Shown in pieces: positions 18,035-27,698 of a stretch of 64,000 bases of DNA; within the stretch, counting starts at the first letter, position 1, and each line of letters opens with the position of its first letter. The stretch is taken from positions 4,642,935-4,706,934 of the forward strand of contig NZ_CP144460.1 of the NCBI RefSeq assembly GCF_040182365.1, given 5' to 3'. The DNA comes from Xanthomonas sp. 10-10 (GTDB lineage Bacteria; Pseudomonadota; Gammaproteobacteria; Xanthomonadales; Xanthomonadaceae). The notes under the pieces were generated by a model. That model was not told where the DNA came from and searched no databases. It was given only the letters and a program-made list of their open reading frames with translations. The position numbers were made by a program, and so were the translations under genes.

Positions 18035-18790
18035 TTGACGCGCTGGCTACGCCGGCCGCCGCTCGAGATTCCTGACGCGCTCTGGCAACCGGTGTGTGAC
18101 CGCTGCGCCTGGATCGCCGCCCTCGGTGCCCAGCGCCAGCAACGTCTGCGTGCGCTCACCGCGCAGTTCCTGGATCAGAAGACCATTTCGCCGGTCGATG
18201 GATTGCAACTGCAGCCGCACGATCACGTCCTGCTGGCTGCCACCTGCTGCCTGCCGTTACTGGAAATCGGCGCAGCGGGATGGCGCGGCTGGTCGCAGCT
18301 GATCGTCTATCCGGACGCCTTCCGCGTGCAGCGCACCCATGTGGATGCGGCCGGCGTCATGCATACCTGGGACGACACCCTGATCGGCGAAGCGTGGGAG
18401 CAGGGGCCGCTGATCGTCAGCTGGGCCGACGTGCAGGCAGACCTGCACGACCCGTGCGCCGGCTTCAACGTGATCGTGCATGAGATGGCGCACAAGCTCG
18501 ATGCCCTGGATGGTGCGCTCGATGGCACGCCGCCACTGCCGCACGAGGTGCAGCGCCGCTGGGCACGCGATTTCCAGCAGGCCTTCGATGCGTTCTGCCA
18601 ACGTGTGGATGCCGGCGAAGACACCGAGATCGACCCATACGCTGCCGAAGCGCCGGAGGAATTCTTCGCGGTCGTCAGCGAATACCACTTCTCCGCGCCG
18701 CAGGTGCTGGAACGCCTGATGCCGGCCGTGGCCGCACATCTGGTCGGTGTTTATGGGCGATCGCCGTTTGCATCACCGCCGGCGCGTTGA
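18035..18790 (+). CDS. mtfA: M90-family zinc peptidase MtfA
   Basis: A 251-aa cytoplasmic metallopeptidase. In E. coli MtfA binds the repressor Mlc and links to control of the glucose PTS; whether that applies here is unknown. The zinc motif is HEMAHKLD (HExxH), and the further ligand Glu lies in APEEFFAV about 60 residues later. The start used is TTG at 18035 and is uncertain, but it fits the usual RWLRRPPL beginning of the family. Confidence 0.88.
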   Translation: MTRWLRRPPLEIPDALWQPVCDRCAWIAALGAQRQQRLRALTAQFLDQKTISPVDGLQLQPHDHVLLAATCCLPLLEIGAAGWRGWSQLIVYPDAFRVQRTHVDAAGVMHTWDDTLIGEAWEQGPLIVSWADVQADLHDPCAGFNVIVHEMAHKLDALDGALDGTPPLPHEVQRRWARDFQQAFDAFCQRVDAGEDTEIDPYAAEAPEEFFAVVSEYHFSAPQVLERLMPAVAAHLVGVYGRSPFASPPAR

Positions 18791-19160
18791 TGGTGCTGCG
18801 CGGTGGCTGTGCATGGCTGCGGCAAGCGCTTGAAGCATTCCTTGGTTTGCAGATAGTGCGGCCGGGCGCTTCGACACCCGCACGCATGCACCCGCGTGTC
18901 GCAACGAGTCATCGCTGAGCGGCGAATGGTCCGGAACCTTGGACAACGGGAGCGGACGCGCCAGCACCTCGCACCCAAGGCCAGCGGCGCTTCGGTTGCC
19001 TGAGAGCAGCATCGTTTTGACGCGCACCGGGAGCGGCTGATCGACAGCACATGGCCGCCAGTTCATGCGCACGGCCCAGAGCCGCTGCATTGCGCGGTGC
19101 ATGCCGATTTCAACACCGCCCTGCGCGCCCAACGGTCCTGCCATCGGCGGTCGGCGCGCC
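18791..19160. other. intergenic stretch, no gene seen
   Basis: About 370 bases between the convergent mtfA and DUF1501 genes. I see no ORF with a ribosome site, no strong terminator and no repeat that matches the rest of the window. Confidence 0.45.
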
Positions 19161-20348
19161 CTACACCAAGCCAAGATCCCGTGGTGTCGCGCCCGGAAAC
19201 ACGCGCTCCAGCTGCGCCGGCGAGAGCCCCCACAGCCGCTGCAGCACGCCGCCGAACAGGCTGCGGTAATTGGTCAGCACCGGATAATCGCGATTTTGCA
19301 GCAGCTGCGCCTGATCCACCGCAACCTGCTCGCCGGCAATGCGCCCGCCGCGCACGCCACCACCCAACACCCAGTAGGTGGTGCCATGCCCGTGATCGGT
19401 ACCCTTGCTGCCGTTCTCGCGGAAGGTGCGGCCGAATTCGGAGATCACCAACACCACCGTCTCGTTCCACGCCGGGCCCAACGCATCGGCATACGCAGCC
19501 AGCCCTTCGCCGAGATTGCGCAAGTTATTGGCCAATCCTCCCGCAACACTGCCCTGATTGGCATGCGTATCCCAGCCGCCGACATCCACAAACCCCAGCC
19601 GATACCGCTCGCGCATCAAGCTCGCCATGCGCCGGGTTTCATCGGCAAAGCTGCGTGCGCTGGCAGCGCCACGGCCGGCCTGCTCCATCTCTTCGCGCAA
19701 CTGGGCGGTGACCTGCTGGCGCAACGCAAGTCCTTCGCGCGCTGCCGTCGCCAGTGGCGTAGCGTCGTACATCTGCGACAGGATCTGCGATTGACGCGCG
19801 TCCAGTCCGCCCTTGCCGATGCCCCTCAACGACACGTTGGGCAGATCGCCGCCGCCCTGGAAGGTCAGCGGCAGCGAATCGGTAAAGGCAATCGCCGGCA
19901 CACCGCTGAGCACGCCCGACAGGCGTGCCATGAACCCGGAACGGTAATCGCGATGCTTGCCGGCCTGGCCGGATTCGATGTCGTCCTGGGTTTCGAAGTG
20001 GCTGCGCGACACATCGTCGGTGCCGGCAAACGGCACGAACGCCAGTTGATTGCGCTGCCACAACGGTAGCAAGGCATCGCGCATCACCGGGTTGAGACCC
20101 CATTGCGCGTCCAGCGCGATGGCGCTGTCGGGATTGGCCGCATCCGGTCGCGCAATCGCCAGCGTGGGCCGCGACTGATAATAAAAATCGCTGCCGTGCG
20201 GCACCAAAAGATTGTTGCTGTCGTAGCCGCCGCGCAAGAACACCACCAGCATGCGCGCGCTATCGCGTGGCGCGGCAAACAAGCGGCCGGCCCAAGGCAG
20301 CGCTGTGGCTGCGGCGGCAGAAGCAAGCAGGAATTGACGTCGTTGCAT
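19161..20348 (-). CDS. DUF1501 secreted protein (Tat signal)
   Basis: A 395-aa exported protein of the DUF1501 (sulfatase-like fold) family. The N terminus MQRRQFLLASAAAATALPW has the twin-arginine pattern, so it probably leaves the cytoplasm folded. Core motifs are VVFLRGGYDSNNLL, VGGWDTHANQG and ISEFGRTFRENG, with GTDHGHGT near the end. The ATG at 20348 has GGGAG upstream. It follows a DUF1800 gene by 67 bases; the two families are nearly always paired, and the function of the pair is not known. Confidence 0.88.
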   Translation of the reverse strand: MQRRQFLLASAAAATALPWAGRLFAAPRDSARMLVVFLRGGYDSNNLLVPHGSDFYYQSRPTLAIARPDAANPDSAIALDAQWGLNPVMRDALLPLWQRNQLAFVPFAGTDDVSRSHFETQDDIESGQAGKHRDYRSGFMARLSGVLSGVPAIAFTDSLPLTFQGGGDLPNVSLRGIGKGGLDARQSQILSQMYDATPLATAAREGLALRQQVTAQLREEMEQAGRGAASARSFADETRRMASLMRERYRLGFVDVGGWDTHANQGSVAGGLANNLRNLGEGLAAYADALGPAWNETVVLVISEFGRTFRENGSKGTDHGHGTTYWVLGGGVRGGRIAGEQVAVDQAQLLQNRDYPVLTNYRSLFGGVLQRLWGLSPAQLERVFPGATPRDLGLV

Positions 20349-20415
20349 GGTGTACTCCCACGGCGATGACTGCATCGCACTCGGTGAATCCGCAGCGGTG
20401 AACCAGTGATGTGAG

Positions 20416-22005
20416 TCAGCGATAGTTGAAGTCCGGCGACGCCAGCAAAAATCCGTTCCATTCCGCCGGCGAGCGCGCCTGCTCCAGCGCCTGCTGCGTG
20501 CCTGTCGCCAGCGATGGCGCGATCCAGCGATACGCCGCGCGCGTGTCGATGCGCGTCAGCGGCGGAATCGGCATGTCGTTGTCGCCATCGCGCCGGAACA
20601 ATTGTCTGGGGCCGCTGCCCAGCGCGCGCGCCACTTCGAATCGGCGCGCCAGTTGCCCGGAGCTGGTCCAGGCCTGCGATTGCAGCGACCATCCATCCGG
20701 TGTGATGCGGCCGAATAACGGCTCGCCCAGTTGCTGCACCCAGCTGGCCATCGGGGCGGCATTGATCACCGGCTGGTCCTCGTAGGCCAGCCGCATCGCC
20801 GACACCACGAAGCGATTGGGGTCCTTGAACTTGCGCGGCTGCGCCTGTGCAAATTCCGCAGAAGCCAGCATGGTCTGCATGACCTTGCCGATATCGCCGT
20901 CGCTGCGCTGGAAGACGCTGGCCATCCGCGCAACCAGCGCTGGCGGTGGCGTGTCGCTGACGAAGTACTCGGCCATGCGTTGCGAGACGAAGTGCGCACA
21001 TGCCGGCTGGCGCACCAACACCTGCACGGCACGTTCAATCTCATCCAGGCCACCGCCGGCAATCCGCTGACCGAGCAGCATCTTGTCGCCGGGCTGATGG
21101 CGCGCCGGGTTGAATTCGAACACTCCCTTGCGCACCGCCTGTGGCTGGCCAGGCACGGTCGCCGGCACCGGCGGCGCACCATCGGCCTTGATCGGCACCA
21201 GGCCCGCGCCGGTCAGGATCAACGCGAGCTGCTGCACGTCCTGCTGGGTGTAGCCACCATGCACGCCCAACGTGTGCAGCTCCATCAGCTCACGCGCGTA
21301 GTTCTCGTTGACCTTGCCCTTGGCATTTTTGGCGTTGTCCAGATACTCGAGCATCGCCGGGCTTTGCAGCGTGGCCATCACCAGGTCGGCGAACTTGCCG
21401 GTCGCATTGGGACGGATCGCGTTTTCCATGTAATCGGCGGCCATCCACTTCACGCGGCCTTTGTCGGCGTACACGCTGAAGTGATTGAGCCAGAACCACA
21501 CCAGTTGCTCGCGCAGCTGATCCGGTGCATATACCGCACGCAGCAGTTGCGCCTGACGCGCCTGGGTGAGCATCTGCCCGCCGCGCGCCTGCCAGTCCTT
21601 GCGCAAGGCCACTTTCTCATCGCCATCGGGCATGGCCTGAAGCCGGATCTTGTCGGCCTCGTAGCGGGTCAGCAAGGTTTCCAGCGGAGTATGCAACGCA
21701 TCGAAGCCCTGCAGCTGCGCGCGCACCGGCGCCGGTAACGCAGCATCGTCGCCGGGCTGGAGCAGCAGCGCGCCATAGCGTTTCGGGCCGAGCCGCTGCA
21801 ACTGCGCTGCGCCATCGGCATCCACACCGTAGGTGGCACGTTGCAGCCAGCGCGTCTGGGTCGGTGTCAGCGGCGTTTCGGCCGCGTGGCCGGCCGCAGC
21901 CAACGCGCAGCCGGCAAGCAGCAACGCACGGCCCCAGGTGCGCGGCCATCGCCGTGGCAAAGGGCGCGTCTGCGCGCAAGAGACCTGTGCAACGCGCTCG
22001 CTCAT
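20416..22005 (-). CDS. DUF1800 secreted protein
   Basis: A 529-aa exported protein of the DUF1800 family. The ATG at 22005 has GGAGAG 6 bases upstream and gives a basic, hydrophobic signal (ALLLAGCALAAAGHAA). An in-frame ATG at 22017 is less likely. Typical segments are RATYGVDADGAAQL, LVWFWLNHFSVY and NYARELMELHTLGV. It is the first gene of an operon with the DUF1501 partner. In the literature these pairs are only described as conserved and secreted. Confidence 0.88.
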   Translation of the reverse strand: MSERVAQVSCAQTRPLPRRWPRTWGRALLLAGCALAAAGHAAETPLTPTQTRWLQRATYGVDADGAAQLQRLGPKRYGALLLQPGDDAALPAPVRAQLQGFDALHTPLETLLTRYEADKIRLQAMPDGDEKVALRKDWQARGGQMLTQARQAQLLRAVYAPDQLREQLVWFWLNHFSVYADKGRVKWMAADYMENAIRPNATGKFADLVMATLQSPAMLEYLDNAKNAKGKVNENYARELMELHTLGVHGGYTQQDVQQLALILTGAGLVPIKADGAPPVPATVPGQPQAVRKGVFEFNPARHQPGDKMLLGQRIAGGGLDEIERAVQVLVRQPACAHFVSQRMAEYFVSDTPPPALVARMASVFQRSDGDIGKVMQTMLASAEFAQAQPRKFKDPNRFVVSAMRLAYEDQPVINAAPMASWVQQLGEPLFGRITPDGWSLQSQAWTSSGQLARRFEVARALGSGPRQLFRRDGDNDMPIPPLTRIDTRAAYRWIAPSLATGTQQALEQARSPAEWNGFLLASPDFNYR

Positions 22006-22128
22006 GCAGCTCTCCATCGCAGGTACCTGCAACCGGACAAGTATGGTCAAGCAAACGTTCGAGGCGTTAAACGGTTGTCGGAGCCGTGCAGGCCATTGCC
22101 CACGGGTTCATCCGGACACGCGCGCGCG

Positions 22129-23544
22129 TCACAAGCCCGGAGGCAGGGTCACATCGAAGCGGGCGCCACCCAGCTCCTGCGAGCGCACCACCTGCAGCTC
22201 ACCGCGGTAGGCCTTGATCAGGTCCTGCACGATCGACATGCCGATGCCATGGCCCTGTACGCGCTCATCGCCACGCACGCCACGTTGCAGGATCTTGGCG
22301 ACATCTTCCGGCGCAATGCCGGGGCCGTCGTCTTCCACCGACAGAATCAGGCCGGCACGCCGGCTGCCGGTAGTCGGGCCGGGCTGTGCGGTCAGCAGCA
22401 CCCGGCTGCGCGCCCACTTGAAGCCGTTTTCCAGCAGGTTGCCCAGCAATTCCTGCAGATCGCCCGGCTCGCCATGAAAGCGCGCATCCGGGGAAATATC
22501 GAATTCGCACAGCACGCCCTTGATCGAATACACCTTTTCCAGACCGCGCACGATTTCTTCGGCGGACGGCTCGATCTGCAAGGGGGCGGCAAACAGTTTG
22601 TGGCCGCTGGAGGCTGCACGCGCCAGCTGATACGACACCAGGTCGTTCATGCGCCGCAGCTGCACGTCCATCTCCTTGTGCAGGTCGTGCTCGGAAGCGC
22701 CGCTATCGAGCTGCGTGCGCAGTACCGCGATCGGCGTCTTCAGGCTGTGCGCCAGGTCGGCCAGCGTATTGCGTTGGCGCTCCAGATTATCGCGCTCGCT
22801 CTCGATGAAGGCGTTGATGCTGTCGGTCAGCGGCTCCAGCTCGCGTGGATGCTGCTCGCTCATGCGCTGGATCTCGCCGCGCTGCACCTTGGTCAGCTCG
22901 TTGATCACGCGCCGCAGCGGACGCAGGCTCCATTGCAGGATGAAGGCCTGCAGCACCAGCAGCACCACGCCGGCACTGCCGAGGTAAAACCATACCGCGC
23001 CACGGAAAACACGTAGCTGCGCGCCCATCGAGCGCGCGTCTTCCATCACATAGATGGTGTAGGGGATCTCGCCGCCGTGCTCGCGCTCGACGTAGCTGAC
23101 GCCCAGGCCATAGCGATACAACTGGCCCAGGCTGCCATCGATCTGGGTCATCTCCAGCGGCCCGATGAATTCTTCCTGGCGCGGCTCCAGCATGCGGCCA
23201 TGCGGAATGTTCGGGCCTTCGGCCGACATCGAGGTCCAGCTTTCGTCCGGACGCACCACTTCCACGTACAGACCGCCGCCTGGCACATCGAAGCGCGGGT
23301 CGGGCGGTTGCCCGCCGATATAGATCGAGCCGTCGCGGACAAAGTCGATGTTGGCAGCGTAAGCCGAGGCGTAATTCTTCAGCCGCTCACGCAGGTTCTT
23401 CTCGGCGGTGTCGGCAAAGGCGACATCCAGGGCGTACCCGGCCAGCGCCAGGAAGGCCACCAGGCTGAGGCTGGCGGCCAGCAGCTGGCGCGCCTGCAAA
23501 GAGCGCGGACGCCAGCGTTTGTACCACTTGGAGCGCATCGGCAC
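22129..23544 (-). CDS. phoQ: sensor histidine kinase PhoQ
   Basis: Inner-membrane sensor of the PhoPQ two-component system, 471 aa. TM1 lies at about 16-40, a periplasmic sensor at 45-190, TM2 at about 195-215, HAMP next, then the H-box LAHSLKTPIAVLRTQ (phospho-His), N-box GNLLENGFKW, and G boxes EDDGPGI and GHGIGMSI. PhoQ senses low Mg and cationic peptides in other gammaproteobacteria; in X. oryzae PhoPQ is known to act on virulence. It follows phoP by 30 bases in one operon. Confidence 0.9.
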   Translation of the reverse strand: MPMRSKWYKRWRPRSLQARQLLAASLSLVAFLALAGYALDVAFADTAEKNLRERLKNYASAYAANIDFVRDGSIYIGGQPPDPRFDVPGGGLYVEVVRPDESWTSMSAEGPNIPHGRMLEPRQEEFIGPLEMTQIDGSLGQLYRYGLGVSYVEREHGGEIPYTIYVMEDARSMGAQLRVFRGAVWFYLGSAGVVLLVLQAFILQWSLRPLRRVINELTKVQRGEIQRMSEQHPRELEPLTDSINAFIESERDNLERQRNTLADLAHSLKTPIAVLRTQLDSGASEHDLHKEMDVQLRRMNDLVSYQLARAASSGHKLFAAPLQIEPSAEEIVRGLEKVYSIKGVLCEFDISPDARFHGEPGDLQELLGNLLENGFKWARSRVLLTAQPGPTTGSRRAGLILSVEDDGPGIAPEDVAKILQRGVRGDERVQGHGIGMSIVQDLIKAYRGELQVVRSQELGGARFDVTLPPGL

Positions 23545-23574
23545 CTAAGTCTTCCTGCCTGCCGACGCGCGGAC

Positions 23575-24258
23575 TCAGCCTTCGGTGCGCGGAATGGCGA
23601 AGCGATAGCCCCGACCACGCACGGTCTCGATCGGCTTCAACTCACCATCGGGGTCGAGCTTCTTGCGCAGGCGACCGATGAACACTTCCAGCACGTTGGA
23701 GTCGCGATCGAAGTCCTGCTGATAGATATGCTCGGTGAGATCGGCCTTGGAGACCAATTCGCCGGCATGCATCATCAGGTACTCGAGCACTTTGTACTCG
23801 TAGCTGGTCAGGTCGACGTTGGCGCCGTTGACGCTCACTGTCTGCGCCGCCAGATCCAGTGCCACCGGGCCGCATTCCAGCGTGGGCTTGCTCCAGCCGG
23901 CGGCACGGCGCAACAGCGCGTTGACGCGAGCCAGCAGCTCTTCAACGTGGAACGGCTTGACCAGATAATCGTCGGCACCTTGCTTGAGGCCTTCGACCTT
24001 GTCCTGCCAGCTCGAACGCGCGGTCAGGATCAGGACCGGGAATTTCTTGCCCTCGTCGCGCAGCGCCTTGATCAGCTCCATACCCGACATCTTGGGCAAG
24101 CCCAGATCGATGATGCCGACATCGAACGGCACTTCGCGGCCCATGTAGAGGCCTTCTTCGCCGTCCTGTGCAGCGTCGACAGCAAAGCCTTCACGCTTCA
24201 GACGCGCGGCAAGGGTCTCGCGCAGCGGAGCTTCGTCTTCGACCAAAAGAATACGCAT
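23575..24258 (-). CDS. phoP: response regulator PhoP
   Basis: OmpR/PhoB-type regulator of 227 aa. The receiver has VEDEAPLRE (acid pocket), the phospho-acceptor Asp51 in IIDLGLP, and LVKPF with the conserved Lys. The C-terminal winged helix runs from about 130 and ends YRFAIP. It binds direct repeats as a dimer. It lies between a PepSY-like gene and phoQ, all on one strand, and is probably co-transcribed with both. Confidence 0.92.
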   Translation of the reverse strand: MRILLVEDEAPLRETLAARLKREGFAVDAAQDGEEGLYMGREVPFDVGIIDLGLPKMSGMELIKALRDEGKKFPVLILTARSSWQDKVEGLKQGADDYLVKPFHVEELLARVNALLRRAAGWSKPTLECGPVALDLAAQTVSVNGANVDLTSYEYKVLEYLMMHAGELVSKADLTEHIYQQDFDRDSNVLEVFIGRLRKKLDPDGELKPIETVRGRGYRFAIPRTEG

Positions 24259-24329
24259 GCACTCTCCCTAGTAACGTTATCGGCCCACGGCCGGGGAATT
24301 TATGAGACTGAACGCCGAACTATCTACGT

Positions 24330-24689
24330 TCAGTGGTTATCGTCGCGTGGTGGCGCGTCGGGAGGCGGGGGGCTGCGCGGTGGCGCGGCCTGCGTCTGCT
24401 CCGGCTCGTACACCGTGTGGACGCGCCCGTCTTTCATGTACTTGACCCGATTGAGGTTGCCGCCATCGAACGGCACGCGCTCGGCCCCCAGGATCTGTCC
24501 ACCGGTGGACCGCTGCACATGGCGGATGGTGTCGGACAAGGTGCGGCTGTTGCCGCGCGCCGATGCCGGCATGCCCTCGCGACCACCCTGCGCCATCGGG
24601 TACCCCTGGCTCCACGCCGACGGCGCGGCCATGGCACCCCACAGGGCGACCAGGACGACATAGCGAGCGCGGCTGAGCGGATGGGTCAC
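24330..24689 (-). CDS. secreted PepSY-like protein upstream of phoPQ
   Basis: A 119-aa exported protein: a signal peptide (about 1-27, cut near AWSQ), a central segment SDTIRHVQRSTGGQILGAE followed by GRVHTVYEP that has the helix-strand-strand shape of a PepSY domain, and a Pro/Asp tail. PepSY proteins often inhibit peptidases or tune sensor kinases. It lies 71 bases before phoP, so it is probably the first gene of the phoPQ operon. A role in modulating PhoQ is inference. Confidence 0.72.
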   Translation of the reverse strand: MTHPLSRARYVVLVALWGAMAAPSAWSQGYPMAQGGREGMPASARGNSRTLSDTIRHVQRSTGGQILGAERVPFDGGNLNRVKYMKDGRVHTVYEPEQTQAAPPRSPPPPDAPPRDDNH

Positions 24690-24700
24690 AACTGGATCCT

Positions 24701-24745
24701 AGCGGGTTGTTCAGGAACATTCAAAATTCGTGAAACCGGCAGTGC
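24701..24745 (-). promoter_or_regulatory. candidate regulator site before the phoPQ operon
   Basis: On the minus strand the segment reads TTTTGAATGTTCCTGAACA, with direct repeats TGAAT and TGAAC set 10 bases apart, followed by a -10-like TAGGAT. OmpR-family regulators bind such spaced direct repeats. The same bases contain an inverted pair TGTTC-AG-GAACA. The site is 12-50 bases from the PepSY-like start, so autoregulation by PhoP is plausible but untested. Confidence 0.4.
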
Positions 24746-24967
24746 ATCACACAGGGCCGGGCGACGGAAATTGAGCCAAATTCTTGATTTTTGGGGGTGA
24801 ATCCGATCTGAACTTTTTAGCTTCGTGTTAACGCCATTCAGTGAAATGAATGTCTCTACCGGGCAGACGCCCTGCCAGCAAGGCTTTCGCTCTGGAGGCC
24901 GGGCCGTCAAACCGCAGCTAGGAACAGTCCCGATCTGCCAATTCAGCTGATGCAAGCGCCGGGCCAG

Positions 24968-25972
24968 TCACGCCACAATGCGCCAGGGGCGGCTGTCGGT
25001 GCGCTGCAGCGCCTGCTCCACCAGCTCCCAGCCAGCGCCCGGACGGTGTGCGCCTTCGCTGAGGACCTGGCGAAACGCCCGCCCGCCTGGCTGCCCATGG
25101 AACAGGCCCAGCACGTGCCGGGTGATGTGCTTGAGCGCCAGCCCTTGTTCCAGTTGCGACTCCACGTAGGGGCGCAACGCACGCAGCAACGCCTCGCGTG
25201 GCTGTTGCGGGCGCTGGGTCAATGCGGCATCGAGCTGATGCAGGACATATGGGTCGTGGTACGCGGCGCGACCGAGCATCACGCCGTCGGCCTGCTGCAG
25301 GTGCGCCAGCGCGGTATCGACGGCGGCGATGCCCCCATTGAGCACCACCGGCAAACCGGGACGCTCCTGCTTGAGGCGGTATGCCCAGTCGTAGCGCAGA
25401 GGCGGCACTTCGCGGTTTTCCTTCGGCGACAGGCCCTTGAGCCAGGCATTGCGGGCATGCACCACCACCATCGCCGCGCCGGCCGCGACCACCAGGTCGA
25501 CGAAGCTGGCGAACACCGCGTAATCGTCATCGTCGTCCACGCCCAGACGGCATTTGACCGTGATCGGCAGGTCAGTGGCCGCACACATGGCAGCGACGCA
25601 CTCGGCCACCAGCGCAGGCTCGCGCATCAGGCAGGCACCGAAGCGCCCGGCCTGCACGCGGTCGGACGGGCAGCCGCAGTTGAGGTTGATTTCGTCGTAG
25701 CCCCACTCCTGCGCGATGCCGGCCGCCTGCGCGAGCAGGGCCGGATCGCTGCCGCCCAGTTGCAGCGCCAGCGGGTGTTCGACCGTATCAAACCCGATCA
25801 GCCGTGCGCGATCGCCATGGATCACCGCGTTGGCATGCACCATCTCGGTATACAGGCGTGCGGACGGCGCCAGCAGGCGATGGAACACCCGGCAATGGCG
25901 GTCGGTCCAGTCCATCATCGGGGCAACGGACAGGCGCAGGGAGGCGGCGTAGCGATCGGCGGAAACGGTCAT
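24968..25972 (-). CDS. dusA: tRNA-dihydrouridine synthase A
   Basis: Flavin enzyme that reduces uridines 20/20a in the tRNA D loop, 334 aa. The start MTVSADRY (ATG 25972) precedes the FMN site SVAPMMDWTDRH. NLNCGCPSDRVQAGRFG carries the catalytic Cys, followed by VKCRLGVDD and ARNAWLKGLSPKENRE, the last a hallmark of DusA. The frame is open to 26020 but that extension is not conserved-looking. Confidence 0.95.
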   Translation of the reverse strand: MTVSADRYAASLRLSVAPMMDWTDRHCRVFHRLLAPSARLYTEMVHANAVIHGDRARLIGFDTVEHPLALQLGGSDPALLAQAAGIAQEWGYDEINLNCGCPSDRVQAGRFGACLMREPALVAECVAAMCAATDLPITVKCRLGVDDDDDYAVFASFVDLVVAAGAAMVVVHARNAWLKGLSPKENREVPPLRYDWAYRLKQERPGLPVVLNGGIAAVDTALAHLQQADGVMLGRAAYHDPYVLHQLDAALTQRPQQPREALLRALRPYVESQLEQGLALKHITRHVLGLFHGQPGGRAFRQVLSEGAHRPGAGWELVEQALQRTDSRPWRIVA

Positions 25973-26097
25973 CGACGGTTGGCCGCAGCGAGCGACCATT
26001 GGAATGCGAAGCAGGATCAACAGCTTACACGGGCATCGATGAATCTGCGGCGGTGCGGCATGGCATGCTGGGGCGCCCTGCCTGCCGGAGGCGTTAC

Positions 26098-26403
26098 ATG
26101 ATCACCTGTTCGCTGCGCTATGTGATCGATCCGTATCAGTTGGCCGAATTCGAACACTACGCTCGCTTGTGGATCCCGCTGGTGGCGCGCTTCGGCGGCC
26201 AGCATCACGGCTACTTCCTGCCTTCGGAAGGGGCGAACAATATCGCCCTGGCGCTGTTTTCGTTTCCCTCGCTCGCCGAGTACGCGCGCTATCGGGAGGC
26301 ATCGCTGCAGGATGCGCAGTGCCTGGCTGCGTTCGCCTATGCGGAGCGAACGCGTTGCATCATCAGTTACGAGCGCAGCTTCTTTCGTCCGGTGCTCGGA
26401 TAG
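26098..26403 (+). CDS. NIPSNAP-family protein
   Basis: A 101-aa protein of the dimeric alpha/beta-barrel NIPSNAP family: MITCSLRYVIDPYQLAEFEHYAR at the start, then GGQHHGYFLPSEG and YERSFFRP at the end. The ATG at 26098 has CCGGAGG. Function is unknown; small bacterial members resemble Dabb or monooxygenase-like enzymes. It is divergent from dusA. Confidence 0.82.
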   Translation: MITCSLRYVIDPYQLAEFEHYARLWIPLVARFGGQHHGYFLPSEGANNIALALFSFPSLAEYARYREASLQDAQCLAAFAYAERTRCIISYERSFFRPVLG

Positions 26404-26437
26404 GCGCGTCGCGCCCGCTACCTGGACGCTGATGCGA

Positions 26438-26662
26438 TTACGGGTTACGAAAACCCACACGCTCTTCGGCGCTCAGCGGCTTGCCGAGGGCGTGGTAGGA
26501 GGCAGCCAGCACGATCAGCGAGGTCCCCATCACCGCGTAGAAGCTCCACGAGGTCGCCAGCACATGCACCTGGCCGAACACCAGCGCGACGACGGCGGTT
26601 GCGGTGCACAGCACCATGGCCAGCAGCGACATCAGGAAAGGGATGGAGGGATCGATCTTCAT
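26438..26662 (-). CDS. small two-helix membrane protein
   Basis: A 74-aa protein with two membrane segments (FLMSLLAMVLCTATAVVALVF and FYAVMGTSLIVLAASYHAL) and a polar C-terminal tail, ERVGFRNP. I do not recognise a family. The start at ATG 26662 leaves MKIDPSIP before the first helix. It converges with the NIPSNAP gene and seems alone. Confidence 0.6.
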   Translation of the reverse strand: MKIDPSIPFLMSLLAMVLCTATAVVALVFGQVHVLATSWSFYAVMGTSLIVLAASYHALGKPLSAEERVGFRNP

Positions 26663-27698
26663 GGCGGGGGTTCCAGGCTGCGATGGCTGAAGCATCGGCG
26701 TTCCCGGCCGGTTCTTGAACTGTTTTCTGCGCTTTTTCTGAGCAAATTTTAAGCAAGTCAGCGCGCGCTCAGTTTTATGTCAAAGCCTTGGCGCGCAAGG
26801 CTTTGCGCGTCGGAAATCTCCTGACGGGATGGCGGAAAAATCATCACCGGCGCCAGACTTCCAGCGCAGGCGCGACGGAAACCCGACAGGATGGACGTCA
26901 CGGTTTGGCGCGCTCGAAACCAGGCCACGGGCACCGCGATCGCAGCTGTCGTTGCACTGCTGATGTGCACGCCCTCACGGGGATGATCGCGCCGCACAGA
27001 CGCCCAGATGCGGGCGACAGCGCGGTCAACGGCGTATCCGTCCGGGCGCTTGCCGGAACCGTGAGACACCGTGGCCAGTGACATGCGGAGCCATCCGGAC
27101 GGGCGCCCCGGACTGGATGATCTACCGCCGTCTGTCCGCAATTGGCGCAGGAAGAGGAGCGGCCGGCAACAACGTGGCGGGCAGTCATCGGATCGGCGTG
27201 GACGGCACCCGCACCCAGGGTCGTACGAGCGATACATGCGCACCGACGCCGCAGACGCGCGCCTGGCGGGCGCACCGTCCCTGTGTGAGCTGCCCTGAAC
27301 TCGCCTGCCTACTCGCCTGCGTCGACCGCGTACCGGCCGCGATCATTGCGCGCTATCGACGTACCGGGACCGGCTCACACCCGTAGCGGGCAAGGATCGG
27401 ATAGATACGTACGCTCTGGAACCGCCGCTGGGTCCGCGCGGTCGATGCAAAACCCGACATCGGTCGCGCCTGCCTGCGGGCTGCGCGGCAGTACGACGCG
27501 ATGGCTGTGTTGGCCGCTTCCGCGCGCCAAGCGCGATATCGCCGGGAGCATCAGCACGCGTGACGTCAACAGCCGGCCGGCGCGTGTCGCTCTAGACCAT
27601 CGTCCACGCCGCGAGGTGTCACGCACTATCAAGAGCAGCTTGAGCAGACGCGCAACTGGCAAGGCGCGCAAGGCATGCGAAGCGCTCGACCAAACCGA
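26663..27698. other. 1-kb stretch with no recognisable gene
   Basis: Several frames of 75-225 codons cross this region on both strands, but all are Arg/Pro/Ala rich, lack ribosome sites and look like GC-driven noise. I see no repeat family member, RNA gene or insertion-sequence end. The base content is like the core genome, not like the AT-rich array further on. Confidence 0.5.

Noticed and set aside
26758..27243. 161-codon minus-strand frame in the 1-kb gap
   Set aside because: Arg/Ser/Pro-rich, no ribosome site, no recognisable motif.
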